A stretch of DNA of 7,689 bases from Actinomycetes bacterium (GTDB lineage: Bacteria; Actinomycetota; Actinomycetes; Actinomycetales; Cellulomonadaceae): contig JAEWEI010000422.1 of the NCBI GenBank assembly GCA_023389545.1, positions 1-7,689 of the forward strand, in the 5' to 3' direction. How positions within the stretch are numbered: the first letter of the stretch is position 1; every line of letters begins with the position of its first letter. The notes under the pieces are model-generated. The model saw only the letters and a list, made by a program, of their open reading frames with translations, was not told the origin of the DNA and made no database searches. Made by a program: the position numbers and the translations under genes. Below are positions 1 through 5,936 of the stretch, in pieces.

Positions 1-25
1 CGTCCCCCACAGCACCGTCCCCCAC
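1..25. repeat. Short direct repeat upstream of the UxaA-family gene
   Basis: The 10-mer CGTCCCCCAC occurs at 1-10 and again, perfectly, at 16-25, a 15-base period. The left edge cuts the region, so I cannot tell whether there are more copies upstream, or whether this is the 5' leader of the dehydratase gene or the end of another gene. It could be a tandem regulator site or plain C-rich background. No promoter can be assigned in the 51 bases available. Confidence 0.3.
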
Positions 26-51
26 GCCCCTGCCACCCCGGAGACCGGTCC

Positions 52-1596
52 ATGACCACCCTGACCCCCGCACTCCACGACAACGCGATCCTGCTGCGCC
101 CCGGCGACGACGTGGTCGTGACCACGCATGACCTGCAGTCCGGCAGCACCCTGCTGCACGACGGCGCACCCCTGACGCTCTCCCAGAGCGTGCCGCGCGG
201 CCACAAGCTCGCCGTCCGGGTGGTGCCCGTCGGTGGGCAGGTGCACAAGTACGGCCAGTCCATCGGGCGGGCGACGCGCGACATCGCGGTGGGCGACCAC
301 GTGCACACGCACAACCTCGGCATGGACGACGCCGCGCGGGACTACGAATTCGGCACCGCCCGCCTGCGCCCCCCGGCGCCCACCGGCCCGCCCCGCACGT
401 TCCAGGGGTACCGCCGCGGCGACGGGCGCTGGGGGACCCGGAACTACATCGGCATCCTCACCTCGGTGAACTGCTCGGCGTCTTCCGCGAAGCTCATCGC
501 CGAGCAGTTCCGCGGCCCGGTGCTCGACGCCTACCCGCATGTCGACGGCGTGATGGCCCTGACCCACCAGTCCGGCTGCGGGCTGGTGCCGGCGAGCGAG
601 GGCGCGCAGATGATGCTGCGGACCCTGCGCGGGTACGCCGCCCACCCGAACTTCGCCGGGCTGCTGGTGCTCGGGCTCGGCTGCGAGATGCTGCCCGCGC
701 AGTCGCTGCTGGACGGCCTGGACCTGCCCGCGGACAAGGTGGTGCGCACCCTGGTGATCCAGGAGAGCGGTGGCATCCGCAAGACGGTCCGCGCGGGAGT
801 CGAGGCGATCACCGAGATGCTGCCCGCGATCGAGGCGCTGCGCCGCGAGCCGGCGCCGGTCTCCGAGCTGGTGCTCGGCATGAACTGCGGCGGCTCCGAC
901 GGGTACTCCGGCATCACGGCCAACCCCGCGCTCGGCCATGCCTCCGACCTGCTGGTGGCGCACGGCGGGACCAGCATCCTCGCCGAGACCCCCGAGGTGT
1001 TCGGCGCCGAGCACCTGCTGACGCGGCGCGCGGTCTCCGAGGACGTCGGCCGCGCCCTGCTGCGCCGCATCGACTGGTGGCAGCAGTACGCCGCCCACGG
1101 TGGCGGCTCGCTGGACAACAACCCCTCCCCCGGCAACAAGGCCGGCGGCCTGACGACCATCCTGGAGAAGTCCCTGGGCGCCGTCGCCAAGGGCGGCTCA
1201 GCCGAGTTGGCGGCCGTCTACGAGTACGCGGAGCCCGTGACGGCCAAGGGCTTCACGTTCATGGACACCCCCGGCTACGACCCGGTGTCAGTGACCGGCA
1301 TCGTCGCCGGCGGCTCCACGGTGGTCGTGTTCACCACCGGTCGCGGCTCGGTGCTGGGCTGCAAGCCGACTCCGTCCATCAAGGTCTCCACGAACACCGA
1401 CATGTACCTGCGCATGGCCGAGGACATCGACCTCAACGCGGGGCGCATCGTGGACGGCTCCGCGACCATCGCCGAGGTGGGCGAGGAGATCTTCGAGAAG
1501 ATCATCGCGGTGGCCTCGGGCGAGCAGACGGTCTCCGAGGAGCTCGACCTGGGCCAGGACGAGTTCATCCCCTGGCAGCTCGGCACGGTCACCTGA
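52..1596 (+). CDS. UxaA/GarD-family sugar-acid dehydratase (altronate dehydratase-like), full length
   Basis: This is a 514-aa cytoplasmic dehydratase of the UxaA/GarD family, metal-dependent enzymes that remove water from a hexonic or hexaric acid to give a 2-keto-3-deoxy acid. The N-terminal SAF-type domain (about residues 10-95) carries the family run RGHK (49-52), a KYGQSIG-like segment (66-72) and GDHVHTHN (81-88). After a linker, the catalytic part opens at GTRNYIG (128-134) and includes HQSGCG (172-177), GLGCE (208-212), NCGGSDGYSGITANP (278-292), PSPGNKAGGLTT (358-369), and TGRGS with GCKPTPSIKVSTNTD (429-450). E. coli UxaA is about 495 aa and GarD about 523 aa, so both domains are intact. 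GGAG at 40-43, eight bases before the ATG, supports the start. It converges on the SDR gene with a 33-base gap. Substrate is not decidable from sequence: altronate is the default name, but UxaA-type proteins also sit in L-fucose loci (Campylobacter jejuni has a split version), and fucD lies 3 kb away. Confidence 0.88.
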   Translation: MTTLTPALHDNAILLRPGDDVVVTTHDLQSGSTLLHDGAPLTLSQSVPRGHKLAVRVVPVGGQVHKYGQSIGRATRDIAVGDHVHTHNLGMDDAARDYEFGTARLRPPAPTGPPRTFQGYRRGDGRWGTRNYIGILTSVNCSASSAKLIAEQFRGPVLDAYPHVDGVMALTHQSGCGLVPASEGAQMMLRTLRGYAAHPNFAGLLVLGLGCEMLPAQSLLDGLDLPADKVVRTLVIQESGGIRKTVRAGVEAITEMLPAIEALRREPAPVSELVLGMNCGGSDGYSGITANPALGHASDLLVAHGGTSILAETPEVFGAEHLLTRRAVSEDVGRALLRRIDWWQQYAAHGGGSLDNNPSPGNKAGGLTTILEKSLGAVAKGGSAELAAVYEYAEPVTAKGFTFMDTPGYDPVSVTGIVAGGSTVVVFTTGRGSVLGCKPTPSIKVSTNTDMYLRMAEDIDLNAGRIVDGSATIAEVGEEIFEKIIAVASGEQTVSEELDLGQDEFIPWQLGTVT

Positions 1597-1629
1597 CGGG
1601 CATGCGGGATCGCGGAGCCACCGCCGGCG

Positions 1630-2382
1630 TCAGCGGAAGTACGCGCCCCCGTTGACGTCCAGCACCGTGCCGGAGACGAACCCGGCGCCCTCGGAGGCCA
1701 GGTAGACGACAGCCGCCGCGACGTCCTCAGGCGTGCCCGCGCGCTTGAGCGGCGTGCCGTCGATCGCGGCCTGCTGGGCGGGCTGCGGCGTGTGGATCGC
1801 GTGGAACGGCGTGCCGCCGATGAACCCGGGCGCCACGGAGTTCACGGTGATGCCGCGCGGGCCCAGCTCGCGGGCGACGGCCCGGGTGAAGCCGTCGAGC
1901 GCCGCCTTGGCCGTGGCGTAGGCGACGGCTCCGGTGCCGCCGCCGTTCTGGCCGGCGAGCGAGCTGATGGTGATGATGCGGCCGCCGTCCGGCATGAGGG
2001 GCAGCACGGCGCGGGTGGCGTAGAAGACGCTGGAGACGTTGAGGTCGAGCACCTGGTGCCAGTGCTGGTCGTCCATGCCGGTGACCAGTTGGCGGCCGCC
2101 CAGGCCCCCCGCGTTGTTCACGAGGATGTCGATGCCGCCGCCCAACGCGTCGGCGGCCTGCACCACCACGCGGTCGACGTCCCAGCTGTGCCGGGCGTCG
2201 AGCTGGAACGCGACGGCCTTGCGGCCCAGGGCCTCGATCTGCTCGACGACCTCCGCCGGGTCGTGCGTCAGATGAGTGAAAGCGATGTCGGCGCCAGCCT
2301 GCGCGAGGGCGAGCGCGGTGGCCCGGCCGATTCCGGTCGCCGCGCCGGTGACCAGCGCGCGCCGACCTTCGAGGTTGTCCAT
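1630..2382 (-). CDS. FabG-like short-chain dehydrogenase/reductase (sugar or sugar-acid oxidoreductase)
   Basis: A classical SDR of 250 aa, the normal length for the family. It uses NAD(H) or NADP(H) to oxidise a hydroxyl or reduce a keto group. Visible motifs are TGAATGIG (12-19, cofactor loop), NNAG (89-92), the structural Asn115, Ser140/Ser141, and the YATAK active-site run with Tyr155 and Lys159. The APGFIGGTPF segment after residue 185 and the C-terminal end DVNGGAYFR are typical. The second strand ends without an acidic residue, so NADP(H) is possible, but this is weak. The reading frame stays open 32 codons upstream; I chose ATG at 2382 because GGGAG lies six bases before it and the protein then begins at the usual SDR N-terminus. 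It lies 142 bases downstream of the IclR gene on the same strand and may have its own promoter. Substrate is unknown; a sugar dehydrogenase or a keto-deoxy-acid dehydrogenase would fit the locus. Confidence 0.85.
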   Translation of the reverse strand: MDNLEGRRALVTGAATGIGRATALALAQAGADIAFTHLTHDPAEVVEQIEALGRKAVAFQLDARHSWDVDRVVVQAADALGGGIDILVNNAGGLGGRQLVTGMDDQHWHQVLDLNVSSVFYATRAVLPLMPDGGRIITISSLAGQNGGGTGAVAYATAKAALDGFTRAVARELGPRGITVNSVAPGFIGGTPFHAIHTPQPAQQAAIDGTPLKRAGTPEDVAAAVVYLASEGAGFVSGTVLDVNGGAYFR

Positions 2383-2441
2383 GACCACTCCCTGCTTGAC
2401 CGGTGCGCCACAGTGCGCGGCGCGTCCGGGAACCTGGCGCG

Positions 2442-2480
2442 ACGCTAGTTCACCGTGGGGCGCGGGTCTACACCCCACGG
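2442..2480 (-). promoter_or_regulatory. Candidate promoter and 28-bp dyad upstream of the SDR gene
   Basis: A perfect 8-bp inverted repeat, CCGTGGGG at 2453-2460 and CCCCACGG at 2473-2480, is separated by 12 bases. Read on the minus strand, a -35-like TAGACC (2470-2465) lies inside the dyad spacer, and a -10-like TAGCGT (2447-2442) follows after exactly 17 bases, which would leave a leader of about 50 bases before the SDR start. A factor bound to the dyad would cover the -35 box. The same hairpin could instead act as a terminator or attenuator after the IclR gene, but no T-run follows. The promoter boxes match the consensus only moderately, and the 8-mer CCCCACGG also occurs by chance inside nearby genes (2918-2925, 3967-3974). 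Confidence 0.4.
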
Positions 2481-2524
2481 CCGAGCCTCACCCAAGCGGC
2501 GCCAACGCCCGAGGCCGCGGGCGG

Positions 2525-3325
2525 TCACGGAAGGGTGAGGCCTGCGGGCAGCAGTGGGGGCAGCACCTCGCGCATGGTGCGGTGCAGCCAGGCGATCCGC
2601 TCGGTGGTCATGCGCTCGGCGGGGGCGGTGAGGCTCACGGCGGCGATGGCGGCGCCCGAGCGGAGCAGTGGCACGGCCACACAGCTGATGCCGGGCTCGT
2701 TCTCCTCGCGCTCGGTCGCGTATCCCCGGGCCCGGGCGGCCTCGATCGCCGACCACGCCGCGTCCACGGCCTGCGACTCCGCCGTGGCGCCCGGCGCGGC
2801 GCTGGCGGCTGCGGAGTCCTCCTCGGCGCGCGCGTACCCGGCCAGGGCGGAGCGCTCCGTGCCCCGGTAGGCCAGCAGCGCCCTGCCCAGGGCGGTGCGC
2901 AGCGCTGGGCTGCGGCGCCCCACGGCGGACCACACCCGCACGGGCCGCTCGGGCTCCACCTTGTCGAGGTAGACCACGTGGGAGCCGCTGAGCACGCCCA
3001 GGTGCACCAGCTCGTCCACGGCGCCGCTCAGCGCCACGAGGGCGGGGTGCAGCATGAGCGGCAGGTTCTCGTCGCTGAGGAAGTCGTCGGCGAGGAGGGT
3101 CGCGGAGGGGCCGAGCACGTAGTGGCCGGTGGCCGCGTCCTGCACGGCGAACCCGCGGAACCGCAGGGCCTGCAACGCGCGGTGCACTGTCGTCTTGTGC
3201 AGGCCCAGGGAGGCGGCGAGGTCCGCGAGGGTCAGCCCCCGGCCGCCGGCTCGGGCGAGCGCCTGGAGCACGAGCAGCGCGCGGTCCACCGACTCGACCG
3301 GCGAGGCGACGGGGCTGTCGGTCAT
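2525..3325 (-). CDS. IclR-family transcriptional regulator
   Basis: A 266-aa regulator with the two-domain IclR layout. The N-terminal winged helix-turn-helix covers about residues 10-72, with the helices in LTLADLAASLGLHKTTVHRA (31-50) and the wing ending at GHYVLG. The effector-binding domain (about 85-255) shows the hallmark GYATEREENEPGISCVAVPL (201-220), where family members bind small metabolites such as keto acids or aromatic acids. An Ala/Ser/Glu-rich insert lies at about 165-188. IclR proteins usually bind palindromes near their own or neighbouring genes; candidates here are the dyads at 3348-3361, 2453-2480 and 4486-4500. The ATG at 3325 has no clear Shine-Dalgarno sequence, and its first bases overlap the stop of a ten-codon reading frame (ATGA). 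The gene sits between a hydroxyacid dehydrogenase and an SDR on the same strand, so it is probably the local regulator of sugar-acid use. An IclR gene also accompanies the C. jejuni fucose locus. Confidence 0.92.
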   Translation of the reverse strand: MTDSPVASPVESVDRALLVLQALARAGGRGLTLADLAASLGLHKTTVHRALQALRFRGFAVQDAATGHYVLGPSATLLADDFLSDENLPLMLHPALVALSGAVDELVHLGVLSGSHVVYLDKVEPERPVRVWSAVGRRSPALRTALGRALLAYRGTERSALAGYARAEEDSAAASAAPGATAESQAVDAAWSAIEAARARGYATEREENEPGISCVAVPLLRSGAAIAAVSLTAPAERMTTERIAWLHRTMREVLPPLLPAGLTLP

Positions 3326-3354
3326 CGGGGACGGGGGCTGGGCGCGATGGGCAT
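3322..3354 (-). CDS. Possible ten-residue leader peptide overlapping the IclR start
   Basis: An ATG at 3354 opens a ten-codon frame (MPIAPSPRPR) whose TGA stop shares the ATGA with the IclR start codon at 3325. The IclR start itself lacks a visible ribosome binding site, so termination and re-initiation here could provide translation. Against it, only a poor GGGCGC precedes the leader ATG, and a short frame like this arises easily by chance. Five of ten residues are Pro or Arg. Treat it as tentative. Confidence 0.2.
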   Translation of the reverse strand: MPIAPSPRPR

Positions 3355-3361
3355 GCGCCCA
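3348..3361. promoter_or_regulatory. Short dyad in front of the IclR gene, possible autoregulatory operator
   Basis: The 14-mer TGGGCATGCGCCCA has 5-bp arms, TGGGC and GCCCA, around ATGC, in the 57-base gap between the hydroxyacid dehydrogenase stop and the IclR start. IclR-family operators are often 14-15 bp dyads of the form TGG...CCA, so an autoregulatory site is possible. The arms are short and GC-rich, which makes chance a real alternative. Confidence 0.25.
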
Positions 3362-3382
3362 GAGTAGGCGCGGGCGCTGAGG

Positions 3383-4396
3383 TCAGGCCCGGGTATTCCG
3401 CGGGTGGTCGAGGGCGGCGGGGTTGAGGGGGTGCGCGGGGCGCCGGCCGTGGGCCACGTCGATGACGGCGTCCGTGGCGCTGCGGGCGACGGCGCTGACG
3501 AAGTCGTCAGTCCAGCACAGCGCGTGCGGCGTGAGGATGACGTTGTCGAGGGCGAGCAGCGGCTCGTCGGGGGCTGGCGGCTCGGGGTCGAGCACGTCGA
3601 GCCCGGCGCCGGCGATGCGGCCCTCGCGGAGCGCGTCGGTGAGCGCGCCCTGGTCGACGAGGCCGCCGCGCCCGACGTTCACCAGGTAGGCGGTGCGGCG
3701 CATGCTGCGCAGGAACGCGGCGTCCACGAGGTGGCGGGACGACGGGGTCAGCGCCGCGGTGAGCACCACGTAGTCGCTCTCGGCGGCGAGCCGCTCCATG
3801 GGCACGCACTCGACGCCGGCGGTGGACGCGCGCTCGCGGGCCGAGGCCCTGTCGAGCGTGAGGACGCGGACGCCGAGTGGCTGGAGCAGTGCGGCGAGCT
3901 CCGTGCCGACGCTGCCGAAGCCGATGATGCCGATAGTGCGCCCCGCGATGCCGAGGCCGCGGTAGTCCCCACGGGCGGACCATCGGCCCTCGGTGGCGGC
4001 CCGGTGGTTGTCGAGCAGCCGGTGGCCCAGGGCGAGCACGAGCGTGAGCGCGGACAGGGCCAGGGGGCGGCGCACGCCGTCGGGCGCGTTGGTGACAAGG
4101 ACGCCCTCGGCGGCGAGGCCGTCCAGGTCGATGCCGTCGTATCCGGCGCCGAACCGGGCGACGTGGCGCAGGCGGGGCGCGGTGGCGACCGCCTCGCGCG
4201 TGAAGTGCAGGTGGCCGAAGGAGAGCACGGCGTCGTAGGGCTCGAGTCCGCTCGCGACGTGGCCGTGCTGGGCGGGCATGACCTCCCAGCGCAGCCCGGC
4301 GTCGGTGAGCCGGTCCAGCCCGACGTCGCCGAAGAACACGGACCCATCGGCCCGCAGGACGTCGGGGGTGAGCCCGACGAGGTATTCGGTGGTCAC
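3383..4396 (-). CDS. D-isomer-specific 2-hydroxyacid dehydrogenase (phosphoglycerate dehydrogenase-like)
   Basis: A 337-aa NAD-dependent enzyme that interconverts a 2-keto acid and a D-2-hydroxy acid in the cytoplasm. The split substrate-binding domain covers about residues 1-105 and 295-337. The Rossmann domain lies between, with GFGSVG (159-164) and Asp182 at the end of the second strand, which favours NAD(H). The catalytic triad of the family is present: Arg243 in NVGRGGLVD, Glu272 in DPEPP, and His291 in TPHALCW. The region [11 protein letters not shown] (107-117) takes the place of the usual VAE-type helix start, so a conserved Glu is Ser or Leu here. The start is GTG at 4396-4394, with AAGGAG (4408-4403) six bases upstream. 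An ATG four bases earlier is out of frame and too close to that site. The gene diverges from fucD across a shared control region. Substrate is unknown; glyoxylate, hydroxypyruvate or another small product of keto-deoxy acid cleavage would be reasonable. Confidence 0.88.
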   Translation of the reverse strand: MTTEYLVGLTPDVLRADGSVFFGDVGLDRLTDAGLRWEVMPAQHGHVASGLEPYDAVLSFGHLHFTREAVATAPRLRHVARFGAGYDGIDLDGLAAEGVLVTNAPDGVRRPLALSALTLVLALGHRLLDNHRAATEGRWSARGDYRGLGIAGRTIGIIGFGSVGTELAALLQPLGVRVLTLDRASARERASTAGVECVPMERLAAESDYVVLTAALTPSSRHLVDAAFLRSMRRTAYLVNVGRGGLVDQGALTDALREGRIAGAGLDVLDPEPPAPDEPLLALDNVILTPHALCWTDDFVSAVARSATDAVIDVAHGRRPAHPLNPAALDHPRNTRA

Positions 4397-4402
4397 GCAT
4401 CG

Positions 4403-4408
4403 CTCCTT
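4403..4408 (-). promoter_or_regulatory. Ribosome binding site of the hydroxyacid dehydrogenase
   Basis: AAGGAG on the minus strand, six bases from the GTG at 4396. Its spacing chooses the GTG over the ATG at 4400, which would be only two bases away and in another frame. It lies two bases from the partial dyad at 4411-4425, so a protein bound there would also block the start of translation. Confidence 0.75.
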
Positions 4409-4410
4409 GG

Positions 4411-4425
4411 AGTCATCTGATCTGT
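4411..4425. promoter_or_regulatory. Partial operator-like repeat, hydroxyacid dehydrogenase side
   Basis: AGTCATCTGATCTGT shares the unbroken 9-mer TCATCTGAT (4413-4421) with the perfect dyad at 4486-4500, and 11 of 15 positions overall. Its own symmetry is limited to ATC-T-GAT. It lies just upstream of the ribosome binding site of the minus-strand gene, where a bound repressor could act as a roadblock or as the second anchor of a loop. Centre-to-centre distance to the perfect copy is 75 bp. Confidence 0.45.
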
Positions 4426-4440
4426 CACGCCGTGCTGGGG

Positions 4441-4452
4441 GCCGGTTCCGGC
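4441..4452. repeat. GC-rich palindrome between the two operator-like repeats
   Basis: GCCGGTTCCGGC has perfect 5-bp arms around TT, roughly midway between the repeats at 4411-4425 and 4486-4500. It could be a separate binding site. Arms of this composition are common in such GC-rich DNA, so the support is slight. Confidence 0.2.
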
Positions 4453-4485
4453 GGATGCTCGGGTCGAGCGCGGCACCTCCGAGAA

Positions 4486-4500
4486 ATTCATCTGATGAAT
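4486..4500. promoter_or_regulatory. Perfect 15-bp dyad, candidate operator of fucD
   Basis: ATTCATC-T-GATGAAT is a perfect 7-bp inverted repeat with one central base. It is strikingly AT-rich for its surroundings and lies directly before the extended -10 box TGCTAGCCT, so it fills the -35/-10 spacer of the putative fucD promoter. That position is typical of a repressor site. The size and single-base centre suit a dimeric winged-helix regulator (GntR/FCD or IclR type). Which protein binds is not shown; the IclR product encoded 1.1 kb away is one candidate, a regulator outside the window another. Confidence 0.6.
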
Positions 4501-4508
4501 GCTAGCCT
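4500..4508 (+). promoter_or_regulatory. Candidate extended -10 promoter of fucD
   Basis: TGC-TAGCCT fits the TGnTAnnnT extended -10 pattern. Transcription would begin near 4515, about 30 bases before the fucD ATG at 4546, which rules out the in-frame ATG at 4495. No convincing -35 hexamer is visible: the best-spaced one, CGAGAA at 4480-4485, matches only three positions. This is normal for extended -10 promoters or ones that need an activator. Confidence 0.4.
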
Positions 4509-4545
4509 GGCGCGAGCTGTCCCCCTCACCCCACCGGAGTGCCGC

Positions 4546-5880
4546 ATGAAGATCACCAGCATCGAGATCGAGGACGTCAGGTTCCCGACGTCGCTCACCG
4601 CCGACGGCTCGGACGCCATGAACAAGGACGGCGACTACTCCGCCGCCTACGTCGTGCTGCGCACCGACGGCCGCGCGCCCGACGGCACGCCGCTCGCCGG
4701 ATTCGGCCTGACCTTCACCACCGGACGCGGCAACGACATCGTCGGCGTGGCCGCCCGCCAGCAGGCCGCCCTGCTCGTGGGGCGCGACGTCGCCGAGATG
4801 GCCGCCGACATGGGCCAGGTCTACCGCGACCTCACCGCCGACGCGCAGATCCGCTGGCTCGGGCCCGAGAAGGGCGTGGTGCACCTGTCGCTGTCCGCGG
4901 TGATGAACGCCGCCTGGGACCTCGTGGCGCGACTCGCCGGCAAGCCCGTCTGGCGCCTGCTCGCCGACATGACGCCCGAGCAGCTCGTCGACGTCGCCGA
5001 CCTGCGCTACCTGTCCGACGCGCTCACCCGCGACGAGGCCATCGCGCTGCTGCGCGCCAAGGAGGACGGCAAGGCCGCCCGCATCGCCGAGCTCGAGGCC
5101 ACCGGCTACCCCTGCTACACCACGTCCGCCGGCTGGCTCGGCTACAGCGACGAGAAGCTGCGCCGGCTGTGCCAGGAGGCCATCGACGAGGGCTACCAGC
5201 ACATCAAGCTCAAGGTCGGCACGAGCCTCGAGGAGGACATCCGCCGCTGCGCCATCGCGCGCGAGGTCATCGGCCCCGACCGCACGCTCATGATCGACGC
5301 GAACCAGGTGTGGGACGTCGACCAGGCGATCGAGTGGACCAACGCGCTCGCCCAGTTCAACCTGCTGTGGATCGAGGAGCCCACCAGCCCCGACGACGTG
5401 CTGGGCCATGCGGCCATCAAGCGCGGCGTGGCGCCCGTGGGGGTCGCCACCGGCGAGCACTGCCACAACCGGGTCATGTTCAAGCAGTTCATGCAGGCCG
5501 GCGCGATGGACTTCTGCCAGCTCGACGCGGGCCGCCTGGCGAGCCTCAACGAGATCGTGGCGGTGCTGCTGCTCGCCGCGAAGTTCGACGTGCCGGTGTG
5601 CCCGCACGCGGGCGGCGTGGGGCTGTGCGAGATGGTGCAGCACGTCTCGGCGCTGGACTTCGTGGCCGTCTCGGGCACCCGCGAGGGCCGCGTCACCGAG
5701 TTCGTCGACCACCTGCACGAGCACTTCACCGACCCCTGCATCGTGCGCGACGCCGCGTACGTGCTGCCCAGCCTGCCCGGCTACTCCACCGAGATGCACG
5801 CCGCCTCGGTGGCCGAGTTCCGGTACCCGGACGGGTCCTACTGGGCCGGGCGCCTCGCTGACGAGGCCGCGGCGGTCTAG
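4546..5880 (+). CDS. fucD: L-fuconate dehydratase, enolase superfamily
   Basis: A 444-aa mandelate racemase-type enolase superfamily enzyme. FucD removes water from L-fuconate to give 2-keto-3-deoxy-L-fuconate in non-phosphorylative L-fucose breakdown. The N-terminal capping domain includes [20 protein letters not shown] near the start, characteristic of the FucD/ENOSF1 group. The barrel keeps every key residue, each three positions after my recollection of Xanthomonas campestris FucD (about 441 aa): Lys221 and Lys223 in KLK, the Mg ligands Asp251, Glu277 and Glu304, the Asp327-His354 pair, and Glu385. [14 protein letters not shown] (303-316) and [15 protein letters not shown] (352-366) are also typical. 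GGAG (4536-4539), six bases before ATG 4546, fixes the start; ATG 4495 in the same frame lies in the operator-like dyad and has no such site. It stands alone on its strand, from its own promoter to the hairpin at 5897. Related deoxy or C5/C6 aldonates (L-galactonate, D-arabinonate) could also be used. Confidence 0.9.
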   Translation: MKITSIEIEDVRFPTSLTADGSDAMNKDGDYSAAYVVLRTDGRAPDGTPLAGFGLTFTTGRGNDIVGVAARQQAALLVGRDVAEMAADMGQVYRDLTADAQIRWLGPEKGVVHLSLSAVMNAAWDLVARLAGKPVWRLLADMTPEQLVDVADLRYLSDALTRDEAIALLRAKEDGKAARIAELEATGYPCYTTSAGWLGYSDEKLRRLCQEAIDEGYQHIKLKVGTSLEEDIRRCAIAREVIGPDRTLMIDANQVWDVDQAIEWTNALAQFNLLWIEEPTSPDDVLGHAAIKRGVAPVGVATGEHCHNRVMFKQFMQAGAMDFCQLDAGRLASLNEIVAVLLLAAKFDVPVCPHAGGVGLCEMVQHVSALDFVAVSGTREGRVTEFVDHLHEHFTDPCIVRDAAYVLPSLPGYSTEMHAASVAEFRYPDGSYWAGRLADEAAAV

Positions 5881-5896
5881 CCGCCCGCGAGGACAC

Positions 5897-5933
5897 GTGC
5901 CCGCCCGAGCGTCCCCGACGCCCGGGCGGGCAC
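5897..5933. terminator. Strong GC hairpin, probable bidirectional terminator
   Basis: GTGCCCGCCCG (5897-5907) pairs perfectly with CGGGCGGGCAC (5923-5933). After one A/C mismatch the stem continues with GCGTC (5909-5913) and GACGC (5917-5921), closing on a CCC loop: 16 base pairs in 37 bases. It begins 17 bases after the fucD stop and, from the other side, lies only three bases beyond the stop of the convergent SDR, so it can end both transcripts. Neither side has a T-run, as is usual for terminators in GC-rich actinobacteria. Confidence 0.85.
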
Positions 5934-5936
5934 TGC

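Noticed and set aside
1593..1633. A CTGACG/CGTCAG inverted repeat enclosing both stop codons of the first two genes, as a terminator
   Set aside because: Only six pairs with a 29-base loop and no T-run. Each stop codon lies in an arm, so the symmetry may simply come from the two facing TGA stops.
2268..2275. A further TCATCTGA match on the minus strand
   Set aside because: It lies inside the SDR coding sequence, encodes ordinary residues after the second strand, and has no dyad symmetry like the copy at 4486-4500.
2383..2478. N-terminal extension of the left SDR by 32 residues
   Set aside because: The extension is not SDR-like and crosses the possible promoter and dyad. The ATG at 2382 has a GGGAG site and gives the standard N-terminus.
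3507..4400. ATG at 4400 opening a 297-codon frame inside the hydroxyacid dehydrogenase
   Set aside because: It lies two bases from the Shine-Dalgarno sequence and gives an Arg/Pro-rich product without a domain. The GTG at 4396 has the correct spacing and gives a complete dehydrogenase.
3404..4420. A 338-codon plus-strand frame opposite the hydroxyacid dehydrogenase
   Set aside because: A Gly/Glu/Val/Ala-rich antisense shadow with no recognisable fold and no ribosome binding site; the minus-strand gene has all its family residues.
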